A stretch of DNA of 64,000 nucleotides from an uncultured Alphaproteobacteria bacterium. Its GTDB lineage: Bacteria; Pseudomonadota; Alphaproteobacteria; RF32; CAG-239. The notes under the pieces are model-generated. The model was not told the origin of the DNA, searched no databases, and saw nothing but the letters and a program-made list of their open reading frames with translations. This document shows positions 42,405 to 50,726 of this stretch, piece after piece (the first letter of the stretch is position 1; every line of letters starts with the position of its first letter). A program made the position numbers and the translations under genes. Location: positions 1 to 64,000 of the forward strand of contig CAJTJB010000004.1 in the NCBI GenBank assembly GCA_910576955.1, read 5' to 3'.

Positions 42405-42540
42405 GGGGGCGTATAGCACCGGTCATTTCACGTCGGCGCTCCCTTATGTACCGGTTTTGTACACCGCGGTCGCGGCGGCGCTTCAAGCACCGGCACTCTC
42501 CGAACCCATTGCTACGCAGGCGTTGCCTGCTTATTATTAG
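42405..42540 (+). repeat. 130-base repeat with terminator end, copy 1
   Basis: This starts about 20 bases after the MBL stop codon. It has a conserved core around CTTATGTACCGGTTTTGTAC and ends with a GCAGGC-GTT-GCCTGC hairpin and TTATTATT. A second copy follows rplA at 54169-54304. Confidence 0.75.
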
Positions 42541-42577
42541 GATTTTGTAGATAGAAGAACGAAAGGATAAAAAGAAA

Positions 42578-43456
42578 ATGTTATGTATTTATCACATTGC
42601 CGACCATGACGGAAAAGGGTCGGCGGCGATTGTCAAATATGCGCACAAAGACTGTGAGCTTTTGGGGTATAATTATGACCAGGAAATCCCTTATGACGAG
42701 ATTGACAAGCACGATAAAATTGTAATTTGCGACATATCCTTTCCGATGGAATATATGTTTAAGCTGCATTCAGAAAAGGATGTGACGTGGATTGACCATC
42801 ACGCCTCGGCGATTGCGCAATATGACGCATATCTGGAAAAAGCCGGAGGACTCGGCATTAAAGGGCTGCGCGAAATCGGCAAGGCGGCAATTGAGCTGAC
42901 TTGGAACTACTTTTTCCCTGATGTTGCCGTGCCCGAGGGCGTGCATCTTTTGGCGCTGAATGACCTGTTTGACCTGCGTGACAAGCGCGTGCGCCCGTTT
43001 GAATATGCGTTTCAGTCTTTGGGAGTTAACCGTCCCTATGACCGCTCGTGGAAAGACTTGTTTGAGGGCAAAACCGATATTGCGCTGATGGTCGAAAAAG
43101 GCAATGCGATTTTGTCTTACATCAAACACCGCGACTATCGCCTTGTGCGCAATATGGCATTTGAGGGAACATACAACGGGCTGCGCTATATCGCCGCGAA
43201 TATGCCGCAGGCGGGAACGGACTTTTTCGAATCGCTTGATAATATTAAAAACTATGATTTTATGGTCAGCTTTTCCTTAAACAAGCGCAACCGCTGGAAT
43301 CTTTCTTTCCGCTCCACGACCGAGGCGGTTGATGTTTCCAAAATTGCGGCGGCATTCGGCGGCGGCGGACATAAAAAAGCCGCAGGTGCATCAGGGTTGG
43401 TGCAGCTGCCGGAGTTTTTGAGAGTTGGTATTCGCGAATGGACGAAGTTCAATTAG
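42578..43456 (+). CDS. DHH-family phosphoesterase
   Basis: The 292-residue product belongs to the DHH/DHHA1 superfamily, which includes NrnA-type nanoRNases and related hydrolases. Metal motifs are HIADHDGKGSAA near residue 6, VICDISFP near 49 and the namesake WIDHHASA near 71. The DHHA1 end has the glycine-rich FGGGGHKKAAGA near 263. Spacing and sequence look more like the oligoribonuclease-type than RecJ, as there is no OB domain. It is a single gene between repeats. Confidence 0.9.
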   Translation: MLCIYHIADHDGKGSAAIVKYAHKDCELLGYNYDQEIPYDEIDKHDKIVICDISFPMEYMFKLHSEKDVTWIDHHASAIAQYDAYLEKAGGLGIKGLREIGKAAIELTWNYFFPDVAVPEGVHLLALNDLFDLRDKRVRPFEYAFQSLGVNRPYDRSWKDLFEGKTDIALMVEKGNAILSYIKHRDYRLVRNMAFEGTYNGLRYIAANMPQAGTDFFESLDNIKNYDFMVSFSLNKRNRWNLSFRSTTEAVDVSKIAAAFGGGGHKKAAGASGLVQLPEFLRVGIREWTKFN

Positions 43457-43560
43457 TGGCAGCGCCATCTGCATAACTTTGGATGCGGCGGTAAAAGAGA
43501 ACTTGCCGCAAGTGATTCCTCCCCCCCTTGGAGGGGGAGGGTAGGAGAGGGGGAAAATAT
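43457..43560. repeat. Dispersed repeats
   Basis: The gap has a GTGGCAGCGCCATCTGCATA unit and a CCCCCCCTTGGAGGGGGAGG palindrome. Confidence 0.7.
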
Positions 43561-43582
43561 TGTTGCCATATTTAGGAGCAGT

Positions 43583-44041
43583 GTGTTGGAAACGGATGAA
43601 TACTATATGACCCTTGCCTTTAAGGAGGCGAAGTTGGCGGCGGCGGAAGACGAAGTTCCGGTTGGGGCAGTGTTGGTTTCAGCGGATGGCGAGGTGCTGG
43701 CGGCAACGCATAACACGTCCGAGCATGGGCTGCACGCGATGGCGCACGCCGAAACGGTGGCGATGAGCATTGCGGCGATTACGCTGGAGCAAAAACGCCT
43801 GTGGGACTGCACGCTGTATGTGACGCTTGAGCCGTGCACGATGTGTGCGGCGGCGCTTTCAATGATGCGCATCAAGCGGCTGGTTTACGGCGCGGCAAAC
43901 CCGAAAGGCGGCGCGGTTGAAAACGGCGTAACCTTTTTCCAATCTCCAGCCTGCAATCATAAGCCCGAGATTACCGCCGGTGTGATGGCGGAAGAATGCG
44001 GCGCGCTTTTGAGCGAGTTTTTTAAGAAAAAAAGGGCGTGA
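43583..44041 (+). CDS. tadA: tRNA-specific adenosine deaminase TadA
   Basis: TadA deaminates A34 to inosine in tRNA-Arg(ACG) and, in some bacteria, other tRNAs. The 152-residue product has the zinc motifs MAHAETVAMSIA (HAE) near residue 52 and EPCTMCAAAL (PCxxC) near 84, plus the EVPVGAVLV segment near 19. The start is GTG, behind AGGAG with a short four-base gap. A repeat block separates it from upstream genes. Confidence 0.94.
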   Translation: MLETDEYYMTLAFKEAKLAAAEDEVPVGAVLVSADGEVLAATHNTSEHGLHAMAHAETVAMSIAAITLEQKRLWDCTLYVTLEPCTMCAAALSMMRIKRLVYGAANPKGGAVENGVTFFQSPACNHKPEITAGVMAEECGALLSEFFKKKRA

Positions 44042-44056
44042 GAAAAATTAGCCAAG

Positions 44057-45244
44057 CTAGCGGTTTTTATTGAATAGATTTTTAATCTTGGATATAAAAT
44101 CAGATTTTGGAGCTGTATGGTTGCGAACAGTATCAGGCTGCTTTTCGGCTATGCAACGGTCGGAAACGGGCGGCGGGTCTTTGAAGATAATTTTATTTCT
44201 TAAAATCACATTGTCGGTGTTAATCTTGCTTTGTTGCATTTGTTGGGCGGAAGAAAAAATGATGGTTTCGGTACGGCTGAAAAAATCGGCATTTTCGCAT
44301 TCAACCACCGCACATTGCGAAACGTCAACAATTTTAGGGAGGTTTCGGGCATTATTAAGAAAGACGTGTGACCCTTTGCCGAAGGTGATTCTTTCGCCGT
44401 CTTGAAAATGGCTGTCACGCAGGCCGACAAGGCGACAGGGCGAGAAATCTATATCGGCAGAGATATTTTTAGAATTATTAAGATGTAATATGCCGTTTTT
44501 CGGGGCTATCAGCCGGGGGCTTGATATTAAATCACAATAATCGAAATAGACACTTTTGCATTGCGAGAAATCAAGTTCCTGCGGGAAAATGTCTGCGTTT
44601 TTGAAACAAATATCAACTCCGTTGCGGCAGATTATTTTTTTTAGGTTTGTTAAATCTGCATCATTCAAATTCACACAGCCACCCGAGAAGTCTAAAATCT
44701 GCGGCAGGCTTTTGCAATATTTCAAATAAACCTCCGCACCTTGTCTGAACTTTATTGATTTGAGGGAGGCAAGCTCTGTATTAGATAAGTGAATGCTGTT
44801 ATTTATGCAAACGAGTGAGGTGTTTGGGGGATAATCGGAGGCTTTGGGAATAGCGGCATAGGTGACATAGACGGCGATTTGATTTATGGCGGAGGCATAA
44901 ACGACGTCTTGTTCAGTATCTTTTGTATAGTCATAGTTGAGGATGGCGTTGAGTTCGTCTTCAAAGCCGTGAGAGGTGGCGAGTTTTTTGGCAAGGAGGA
45001 GAGTGTCGGCGGGTTGCTCGCGGTGGTCAAATGTGGCAAGGATGATGTCTTTGAAATCGGCTTGTTGATCTTTAGGGAGATTGGCGATGAGCTGCAGAGT
45101 GTCGCTGATACTCTTTTTGTGGTTTGTGGTTTCGAGGACTTGGCGTGCAACCTCGGGGGTAAACGTTTTTTCGCCACGTTTATAGGGGCGGAGAAAGTTC
45201 TCGGTGCGGAGCGGGTTTGATGGGTTGATGATTTCGATGAACAT
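44057..45244 (-). CDS. Repeat-rich protein, paralogue A
   Basis: The 395-residue product has a conserved N-terminal region (MFIEIINPSNPLRTENFLRP, then FTPEVARQVL and DIILATFDHREQPAD, residues 1-95). After it come about five repeats of roughly 40 residues with the pattern L..aDL..LK.I....g.di.f.na..fP..lDfS.C. These probably fold into a solenoid related to leucine-rich repeats, with a cysteine ending many repeats. There is no signal peptide or membrane segment. GGAG precedes the ATG. It is a tandem duplicate of the next gene; the function is unknown, and an effector or scaffold role is possible. Confidence 0.8.
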   Translation of the reverse strand: MFIEIINPSNPLRTENFLRPYKRGEKTFTPEVARQVLETTNHKKSISDTLQLIANLPKDQQADFKDIILATFDHREQPADTLLLAKKLATSHGFEDELNAILNYDYTKDTEQDVVYASAINQIAVYVTYAAIPKASDYPPNTSLVCINNSIHLSNTELASLKSIKFRQGAEVYLKYCKSLPQILDFSGGCVNLNDADLTNLKKIICRNGVDICFKNADIFPQELDFSQCKSVYFDYCDLISSPRLIAPKNGILHLNNSKNISADIDFSPCRLVGLRDSHFQDGERITFGKGSHVFLNNARNLPKIVDVSQCAVVECENADFFSRTETIIFSSAQQMQQSKINTDNVILRNKIIFKDPPPVSDRCIAEKQPDTVRNHTAPKSDFISKIKNLFNKNR

Positions 45245-45400
45245 TTTTGCTCCGGTTGGTTGAAATTGCTTTGTTGGTTTTCACCCTCTCCCTTACCTCC
45301 CCCCCCCTCAAGGGGGAGGAGATATAAGGATGGATGTTGTCACCCTCTCCCTTACTTCCCCCGCGCTGGGGGGAGGAGGTTAAGGATGGATTGTTGTTAG
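45245..45400. repeat. Duplicated upstream block of paralogue A
   Basis: The sequence from GCTCCGGTTGGTTGAAATTG onward, with two CCCTCTCCCTTACCTCCC-type palindromic modules, is repeated upstream of paralogue B at 46695-46840. The tandem duplication therefore included the 5' flank. Confidence 0.9.
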
Positions 45401-45458
45401 ATGTATGGTAGCATATTTGCGGGAGGATTGCAAGAGGTTTTGTTTCTGGGAATGAAAG

Positions 45459-46694
45459 TTAGCCATTGGTGTTGTGTTTGCGAAACAGCGAAGAGAAAAA
45501 GTTTGTCTTTTCGGCGTAGGTGATTTTGCCGTGCCAGTCTTTGGGAATTTTGAGTCCGCTTTCTTTTTGCTGCTGTTTGTTTTTGAATTTGATTGAGGGA
45601 ATGTGGTCCATATCAAAATTTTTCAGTTCAACGTGTTCGCAATTTGAAAAATCCAGCGGAAAGTCTATGTCACGGCAGTAATTCAGGATGATATGGGCAT
45701 TATCGGCAAATTTGAGCGCTTTCAGGCGGGTTAAATCGGCACCGCTCAAATCAGCCTTGCGACACATTGAAATATCCGTATTTTGTGGGAGGGAACAATA
45801 TTGCAAACTTACCGTGCTGTCTTTTTTGAATTTGAGGGCGTTAAGGCTGGATGTTGTTTTGCATTGGTCCATATTTACTTCGTTACACATCGATACATCT
45901 AAATCAGCGGGGAGGTTTTTGCAATGATGCAATGAGATTGTGCTGTCGTTCTTAAATTTGAGGCTGGAAAAATTACTTAAGTTGTTATAGGATAAATTTA
46001 TCCGGTTACAAGCGGATAAGTCAACCTCTTGAGGAAAGCCGGTGAGGTTGAATAAAGAAACGATTGCCCCGTCTTGGAAAAACAGTTTTTTGACACCGGA
46101 AAGGTCACTGCGGTTGAGATCGACCTCTTTTGCACTCGAAACATCAAAATCCGGCGGAAAATTCTTTGTATTTTGCAGGGTGATGGCGTGTGCGTTGGGA
46201 AATCTGATGCTGCGGACTTTTTTCAGGTTTTCGTAGTAACGATGAAAAGATTTTCCGGTGTAAATAATATCCGCATTATCAGGAATGGTGTGGAAATTAT
46301 GATAATCCTCAAGAATATGGACAGGAGAAAAAGCGGCAGACTGGTAAAAATCGCTGTTTTGGCTGTAGGTGAAATTTTCGGCAGCAGAGATGTGGCGTTT
46401 CAGCTCATCCAGAAACGTTTTTTCAGAGCTGAATGTTTGTGCTATCATGGCATTTTCTGCCGGCTGGGCGCGGTGGTCAAATGTGGCAAGGATGATGTCG
46501 GCATATTCCGAACGTTTTTCTATCGGTTGGTTAAGCACAAGACGGAGCATATCGCGGATGTTGCGCGGGTGGTTAGTCATTGTGAGGATTTGGCGGGCAA
46601 TCTCGGGGGTAAACTCTTTTTCACCGCGTTTATAGGGGCGGAGAAAGTTCTCGGTGCGGAGCGGGTTTGATGGATTGGTGATTTCGATGAACAT
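45459..46694 (-). CDS. Repeat-rich protein, paralogue B
   Basis: The 411-residue paralogue of the previous gene shares the N-terminal phrases PSNPLRTENFLRPYKRGEK and ADIILATFDHRAQPAE. Its solenoid repeats are clearer: C.RINLSYNNLSNFSSLKF, C.EVNMDQCKTTSSLNALKF and C.KADLSGADLTRLKALKF, each ending in a DxSxC turn about 40 residues later. There is no signal peptide. GGAG precedes the ATG. N-terminal regions are better conserved than the repeats, as expected when the repeat face recognises different partners. Confidence 0.8.
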   Translation of the reverse strand: MFIEITNPSNPLRTENFLRPYKRGEKEFTPEIARQILTMTNHPRNIRDMLRLVLNQPIEKRSEYADIILATFDHRAQPAENAMIAQTFSSEKTFLDELKRHISAAENFTYSQNSDFYQSAAFSPVHILEDYHNFHTIPDNADIIYTGKSFHRYYENLKKVRSIRFPNAHAITLQNTKNFPPDFDVSSAKEVDLNRSDLSGVKKLFFQDGAIVSLFNLTGFPQEVDLSACNRINLSYNNLSNFSSLKFKNDSTISLHHCKNLPADLDVSMCNEVNMDQCKTTSSLNALKFKKDSTVSLQYCSLPQNTDISMCRKADLSGADLTRLKALKFADNAHIILNYCRDIDFPLDFSNCEHVELKNFDMDHIPSIKFKNKQQQKESGLKIPKDWHGKITYAEKTNFFSSLFRKHNTNG

Positions 46695-47040
46695 TTTTGC
46701 TCCGGCTGGTTGAAATTGCTTTGTTGGTTTTCACCCCCTCCCTTACCTCCCCCCTCAAGGGGGAGGAGATATAAGGATGGATGTTGTCCCCCTCTCCCTT
46801 ACCTCCCCCGCGCTGGGGGGAGGAGGTTAGGGATGATTTGTTGTTAGGTGTAGTATAGCAGGTTTGGTGGAGGGTGTCAATGTTTTATCGTCATCGCTCC
46901 GAGTGTGAGTTCGGAAGAGCAGGGAGATCCCTTGTCGGCTTGCGATGCAAGCCGAGGGATGACGCCCAACTTGTTGGGATAAAAAAAGGACAGGCAAGCC
47001 GAGGGATGACGTCCAAGTTGTTGGGATAGAAAAAGGATGG
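46695..47040. repeat. Repeat mosaic upstream of paralogue B
   Basis: This contains the duplicated 5' flank (46695-46840), then the covarying hairpin ATCCCTTGTCGGCTTGC-GAT-GCAAGCCGAGGGAT (46927-46960), and two GAGGGATGACG...TTGTTGGGATA tails (46954 and 47001). No gene is seen. Confidence 0.85.
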
Positions 47041-47057
47041 AGGGGAAAATCTGTTTA

Positions 47058-47498
47058 TTAAGCGCGCTGGCTGTCTTTGGTTGTTCTCAACTTCGTATCA
47101 AGCGTGCGCGGAACAACCCGCTTTTTCTCGGGTTTGGGCTGCTCAATCTCAACAGCAGGCTTATTTTGGTGCATCGCAATTTGTGCTTCGGCCAGCCTTT
47201 GTGCAATCAAATCCGGCGCAGTGTTAGATGCGGTCTGTTCGGCAGCATTTTCAAAGTTGACACGTTTGCCTTTGGCATCTGTGGTATAAACCGAGGCAAC
47301 CTCGCCGTCCGGCGCATATTCAATGCCGATAAACGGACGCCCGTCTACAATCAGCTCGCGCGAAACCAAAACCGGATTTTTACTCACAAGGTCAGAGTAG
47401 GTTTCTTTTAAGCTGGCGGGAACAAGGTCTACCTTGCAATCGAAATATTTTTGCTTTTGCAGGTCTTCCACTTTGCTGAAATCAACTTTTTTGTTCAT
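47058..47498 (-). CDS. Hypothetical 146-residue protein
   Basis: The start MNKKVDFSKVED was chosen because AAGGA lies nine bases upstream; longer in-frame starts lack a site. The product has a mixed alpha/beta first half (LVSRELIVDGRPFIGIEYAP near residue 44) and an Ala/Gln/Pro/Lys-rich tail ending in basic residues. No family or signal peptide is recognised. It is divergent from hisS. Confidence 0.65.
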   Translation of the reverse strand: MNKKVDFSKVEDLQKQKYFDCKVDLVPASLKETYSDLVSKNPVLVSRELIVDGRPFIGIEYAPDGEVASVYTTDAKGKRVNFENAAEQTASNTAPDLIAQRLAEAQIAMHQNKPAVEIEQPKPEKKRVVPRTLDTKLRTTKDSQRA

Positions 47499-47547
47499 AA
47501 CACAAATCCTTTTCATTACGTTTTCTTTAGTATAACACAAAAAAAAG

Positions 47548-47593
47548 CGAATTTAAAGAGTAAAAATAAAATTCGTTTGATTTTTTTTGTTTT
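47548..47593 (+). terminator. AT-rich hairpin before hisS
   Basis: CGAATTT-N14-AAATTCG is followed by TTTGATTTTTTTTG, 65 bases before the hisS start. It could be an attenuator or a chance AT-rich fold; no His-rich leader peptide is seen. Confidence 0.35.
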
Positions 47594-47639
47594 TGCTGAT
47601 ATAAGGGGCGGGAAACGATATTTTAAAAGGATTTGCAAG

Positions 47640-48884
47640 ATGAAAATGAATGCGCAGCCGGTTCGCGGCACGAAAGATTTTTTGCCCAAAGAGGTGGAAC
47701 TTCGCGATTATGTGCGGGGAAAAATTGAACAAACGTATAAAGCGTTCGGGTTTAACAAAATCCATACGCCGATTATGGAAGATATCGAGCGTTTGAACAA
47801 AAGCGACGGCGGCGAAAACCTTGCAATGATTTTCAAACTCTTGAAACGCGGGCAAAAACTCGACCTTTCCAAGCCGGATTTGACCGAGGACGATTTGGTG
47901 GACAGCGGGTTGCGCTATGATCTGACAATGCCGCTCTCGCGTTATTTTGCCAACAACCGGCAGTTTTTGAATATGCCGTTTAAATCTATTCAGATTGATC
48001 AGGTGTTTCGTGCCGAACGTCCGCAAAAGGGGCGGCTGCGCGAGTTTTTCCAGTGCGATATTGATATTATCGGCGACAGCTCGGTTAATGCCGAGATGGA
48101 GCTGATTGCGGCAACCACGGCGGCGCTTGATACCATCGGATTTAACGATTTTGTTATCCGCATTAACGACCGGCGGATTTTGACCGATATGATTTTGGGC
48201 GCGGGGTTTGCCGCCGATGACGTGATGAGCGTCTGCATTATCTTTGACAAGCTGGATAAAATCGGGCTGGAGGGCGTGAAAGCCGAGCTGTTGGAAAAAG
48301 AATACGCGCCGGCGGTTGTTGAGAAATTTATGGCGATGATTAGCGATGCGGAGGGCGATGCATTAGCGGCTGCGGAGAAGTATTGCCAAAACGCCGAGGT
48401 GGTTGCAAATTTGCGAAAAGTGCTCGACTATGCGAATGCGATTGCAAACGGCAAATATAAAGCCGTGTATGACAAATCGCTGGTGCGCGGAATGGGCTAT
48501 TATACCGGTATGGTGTTTGAGATTGCCACGCCGAAGTTCGGCTCGTCGGTCGGCGGCGGCGGGCGCTATGACGAGATGATTGGCAAATTCTCGGGCGAAT
48601 CGGTGCCTGCAGTCGGCTTTTCCATCGGGTTTGAACGCGTGTGTGCGATTTTGTTGGACGAGGGGTTTGTGCCGCCGTCAGAGGAAAAGGTTGTGCTTGC
48701 ATATAATGCGGAAGATGATTTTGCCGCAGTAACGGCGAAAATCCGCGCGTTGCAGGCGGAGGGCAAAATTGTGACCGCCTTAAAACGCTCCAAGAAATTC
48801 GGCAAGCAGGTTGATGTGTTGGTAGCAGGCGGCTACACGCAGATGGTGAACTTTGCCGACGGCAGCGTTAAACAGCTGGGGTAG
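47640..48884 (+). CDS. hisS: Histidyl-tRNA synthetase
   Basis: This class II synthetase charges tRNA-His. The 414-residue product has motif 1 and the N-terminal QPVRGTKDFLPKE, motif 2 (QVFRAERPQKGRLREFFQCDIDIIG near residue 120), the histidine-A region GMGYYTGMVFEIA near 283, motif 3 (VGFSIGFERV near 325), and a C-terminal anticodon domain ending TQMVNFADGSVKQLG. AAAGGA precedes the ATG. No leader peptide or T-box is visible, unlike metG. Confidence 0.96.
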   Translation: MKMNAQPVRGTKDFLPKEVELRDYVRGKIEQTYKAFGFNKIHTPIMEDIERLNKSDGGENLAMIFKLLKRGQKLDLSKPDLTEDDLVDSGLRYDLTMPLSRYFANNRQFLNMPFKSIQIDQVFRAERPQKGRLREFFQCDIDIIGDSSVNAEMELIAATTAALDTIGFNDFVIRINDRRILTDMILGAGFAADDVMSVCIIFDKLDKIGLEGVKAELLEKEYAPAVVEKFMAMISDAEGDALAAAEKYCQNAEVVANLRKVLDYANAIANGKYKAVYDKSLVRGMGYYTGMVFEIATPKFGSSVGGGGRYDEMIGKFSGESVPAVGFSIGFERVCAILLDEGFVPPSEEKVVLAYNAEDDFAAVTAKIRALQAEGKIVTALKRSKKFGKQVDVLVAGGYTQMVNFADGSVKQLG

Positions 48885-48892
48885 TTTAAGAC

Positions 48893-49062
48893 TTATTGTT
48901 GTCCCCATCCCCCTTACCCCTTCCGCCGGGGAAGGGGAGGTTATGTTGCGAGGTTTCCCTCCCCCCTTGGCGGGGGAGGATAGGAGAGGGGGAAGTTATG
49001 GATTCAATGTTGTCCCCATCCCCCTTACCCCTTCCGCTGAGGGAAGGGGAGGAGATGGAGGC
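48893..49062. repeat. Dispersed repeats downstream of hisS
   Basis: Two tandem-like copies of TTGTCCCCATCCCCCTTACC plus a CTTCCGC...GGAAGGGGAGG palindrome flank a CCCCCCTTGGCGGGGGAGG module. Confidence 0.8.
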
Positions 49063-49069
49063 AGTTGCA

Positions 49070-49105
49070 GAAAAAAAACACAGCGCTCGGGGGAGGGCTG
49101 TGTTT
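49070..49105 (-). terminator. Terminator of the 49.1 kb orphan gene
   Basis: ACACAGC...GCTGTGT with T runs on both strands, directly after the stop codon of the minus-strand gene. Confidence 0.88.
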
Positions 49106-49110
49106 TTCTT

Positions 49111-49668
49111 TTATCGGCGCTCGTAGAGGCGGATTTGCTGCGGAGTGCCGAGTTCGTACAGAACTTGCTTCGCAGGCGTGCGGAGGTTTCCGTATTTCAG
49201 GCAGACCTCAAGCAGTTCGGCTGCATTGTCAGACGTGGGGGCGTCTTCGAAGAGCTTGCGCAATGCCACGGGGGCAATTGTCGGCGAGAAAGTCTTAATC
49301 TGATAGATTAAGGCTTCTTGGCTGCTTGCGTCATTGCCGATAATGACCGGCCAGAGTGCGTTAGACAAGAAACGGTCGACTTTCAACAGCTCGTTAAGCG
49401 AGTATTTACCCGCTTGTTGATAGAGCTTTTTGAGCTTTCCGCGGGTTGTTTGCTCAAACATCTCGAAAATGTCGTTGTAGCCGTAGAGCTTGTTGCCTTG
49501 CCCCTTTTCAATGTAGCTGTCTTCAAGACCGCTCCAATTAAAGAGGTTTTTATACGCCTGCTCCAGTTCGGGGTCGCCGAACTTGCGAATTTGCTGGATT
49601 ATGTGTTGCTGATTTCTCTTATTAGCAATGTAATCCATAGCGTTGTTCCGTGAGTTGTTTTTTTTCAT
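49111..49668 (-). CDS. Orphan 185-residue helical protein
   Basis: The product is mostly helical with no recognised family or signal peptide. Phrases include IQQIRKFGDPELEQAYKNLF near residue 24 and a C-terminal KQVLYELGTPQQIRLYERR that looks HEAT-like. Its own terminator follows and a promoter lies upstream (49752-49779). The sequence before ATG is AATTTAAACAATTACTATT, with no Shine-Dalgarno sequence. It is next to two more unrecognised genes in the same orientation, forming an orphan cluster. Confidence 0.7.
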   Translation of the reverse strand: MKKNNSRNNAMDYIANKRNQQHIIQQIRKFGDPELEQAYKNLFNWSGLEDSYIEKGQGNKLYGYNDIFEMFEQTTRGKLKKLYQQAGKYSLNELLKVDRFLSNALWPVIIGNDASSQEALIYQIKTFSPTIAPVALRKLFEDAPTSDNAAELLEVCLKYGNLRTPAKQVLYELGTPQQIRLYERR

Positions 49669-49751
49669 AATAGTAATTGTTTAAATTCCACATAGACAAT
49701 GTTCTCAACGATTGCCTGATACTTTTCCCATAATAATTAAAATTCTAGTCA

Positions 49752-49779
49752 AAAATAGTACAAAAATTTTCAATGTCAA
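49752..49779 (-). promoter_or_regulatory. Promoter of the 49.1 kb orphan gene
   Basis: On the minus strand TTGACA (49779-49774) and TATTTT (49757-49752) are 16 bases apart. Read the other way, TTG-N19-TATTTTTG fits the Bacteroidota consensus TTTG-N19/20-TAnnTTTG in its -7 element. Confidence 0.6.
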
Positions 49780-49820
49780 GATGTTTTTGTATAAATTTGC
49801 TTTTTGTTTGCGGCGGGCAT

Positions 49821-49855
49821 AAAAAAAGCCTCCCTTTGCAGGGGGGGGCTTTTTG
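49821..49855 (-). terminator. Terminator of the 49.9 kb orphan gene
   Basis: AAGCC(T)CCCT...GGGGGCTT with a seven-base T run on the minus strand. Confidence 0.85.
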
Positions 49856-49876
49856 GTGTGGACCGATTCGGGCGGA

Positions 49877-50581
49877 TTAACCGCGGCGGCTGAAGAATGC
49901 GGCAAGAACTTCCTTGTTTACATTGTTCAGGGCTGCCTGTGCTTTGTCTTCGGCGTAAAGAGCCATCAGCTTGCGCAGGTATGCGGGGGCGACGCTCTTG
50001 ATGAACGGCGGGTAAGTTTCCTGCTCGGCGAGCTCAAGCATCGAGAGCAGGGCTGCTTTTACCGCTTTGGCGCTTAAGCCGTCTAATAACGGCAGAAACG
50101 CTTTGTTGCCTTGAGTTGCCTCGGCGTTGACCAGTTCTGCGAAAAGATTTTTGGCGTAGAACTGCTCGAAAACCTTTTGGGCAGTGAGGAGAACCGTGTT
50201 GAACGAACCGTTGCGGCTGATATATTCTTCTACCGCGGCATCACGCAGAGGCGCAAGGACGGCATTGCTCATATGATACAGCACTCTTTTGCCGAACTGA
50301 CCGTAGCTGGCGTCATAGGCGGCAATCTTGGCCTGGATGCAGGCGTCGTGAAACAGCTTGTCGAGAACGACAGTGATGCACTTTGCGAGTATGCCGGCAG
50401 CTTTTTCGGGGGTCAGCTCGTGCAGGTTTTTGCCCGAAACCGCCATAATATTGTAGGTGGCGAGCTCGGTGGCGACGGCTTGTTCCGCTTCGTTGTTTAG
50501 ACGGTTGCGGAAATCGGTTTGGAAGTGCTTGAAAGCGGCTTCTTTGAGGGCGGCTTCCATTACTTTTTTAATTTGCGTCAT
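49877..50581 (-). CDS. Orphan 234-residue helical protein
   Basis: The product is almost entirely predicted helix, Ala/Leu/Glu-rich (VMEAALKEAAFKHFQTDFRN, then LLSMLELAEQETYPPFIKSV), with no signal peptide and no recognised family. The leader TTTAATAAATAAAATTTGTT before ATG has no Shine-Dalgarno sequence. It has a consensus promoter and a terminator, so it is an autonomous unit in the orphan cluster. Confidence 0.7.
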   Translation of the reverse strand: MTQIKKVMEAALKEAAFKHFQTDFRNRLNNEAEQAVATELATYNIMAVSGKNLHELTPEKAAGILAKCITVVLDKLFHDACIQAKIAAYDASYGQFGKRVLYHMSNAVLAPLRDAAVEEYISRNGSFNTVLLTAQKVFEQFYAKNLFAELVNAEATQGNKAFLPLLDGLSAKAVKAALLSMLELAEQETYPPFIKSVAPAYLRKLMALYAEDKAQAALNNVNKEVLAAFFSRRG

Positions 50582-50679
50582 TGAACAACAAATTTTATTT
50601 ATTAAACATTTGTGAACTTATAACCAAACTTCCCGGTCGGTGGTGTTTATAATAGGGATAATAATTGGTTGATGGGGCT

Positions 50680-50707
50680 AATATACAGCATTTGGAAATT
50701 TTGTCAA
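50680..50707 (-). promoter_or_regulatory. Promoter of the 49.9 kb orphan gene
   Basis: On the minus strand TTGACA (50707-50702) and TATATT (50685-50680) are 16 bases apart. Confidence 0.65.
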
Positions 50708-50726
50708 CATTTTTTTGAAAAATATT

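Noticed and set aside
47548..47640. His-codon leader peptide before hisS, by analogy with metG
   Set aside because: The AT-rich hairpin is present but no short frame with His codons is found upstream.
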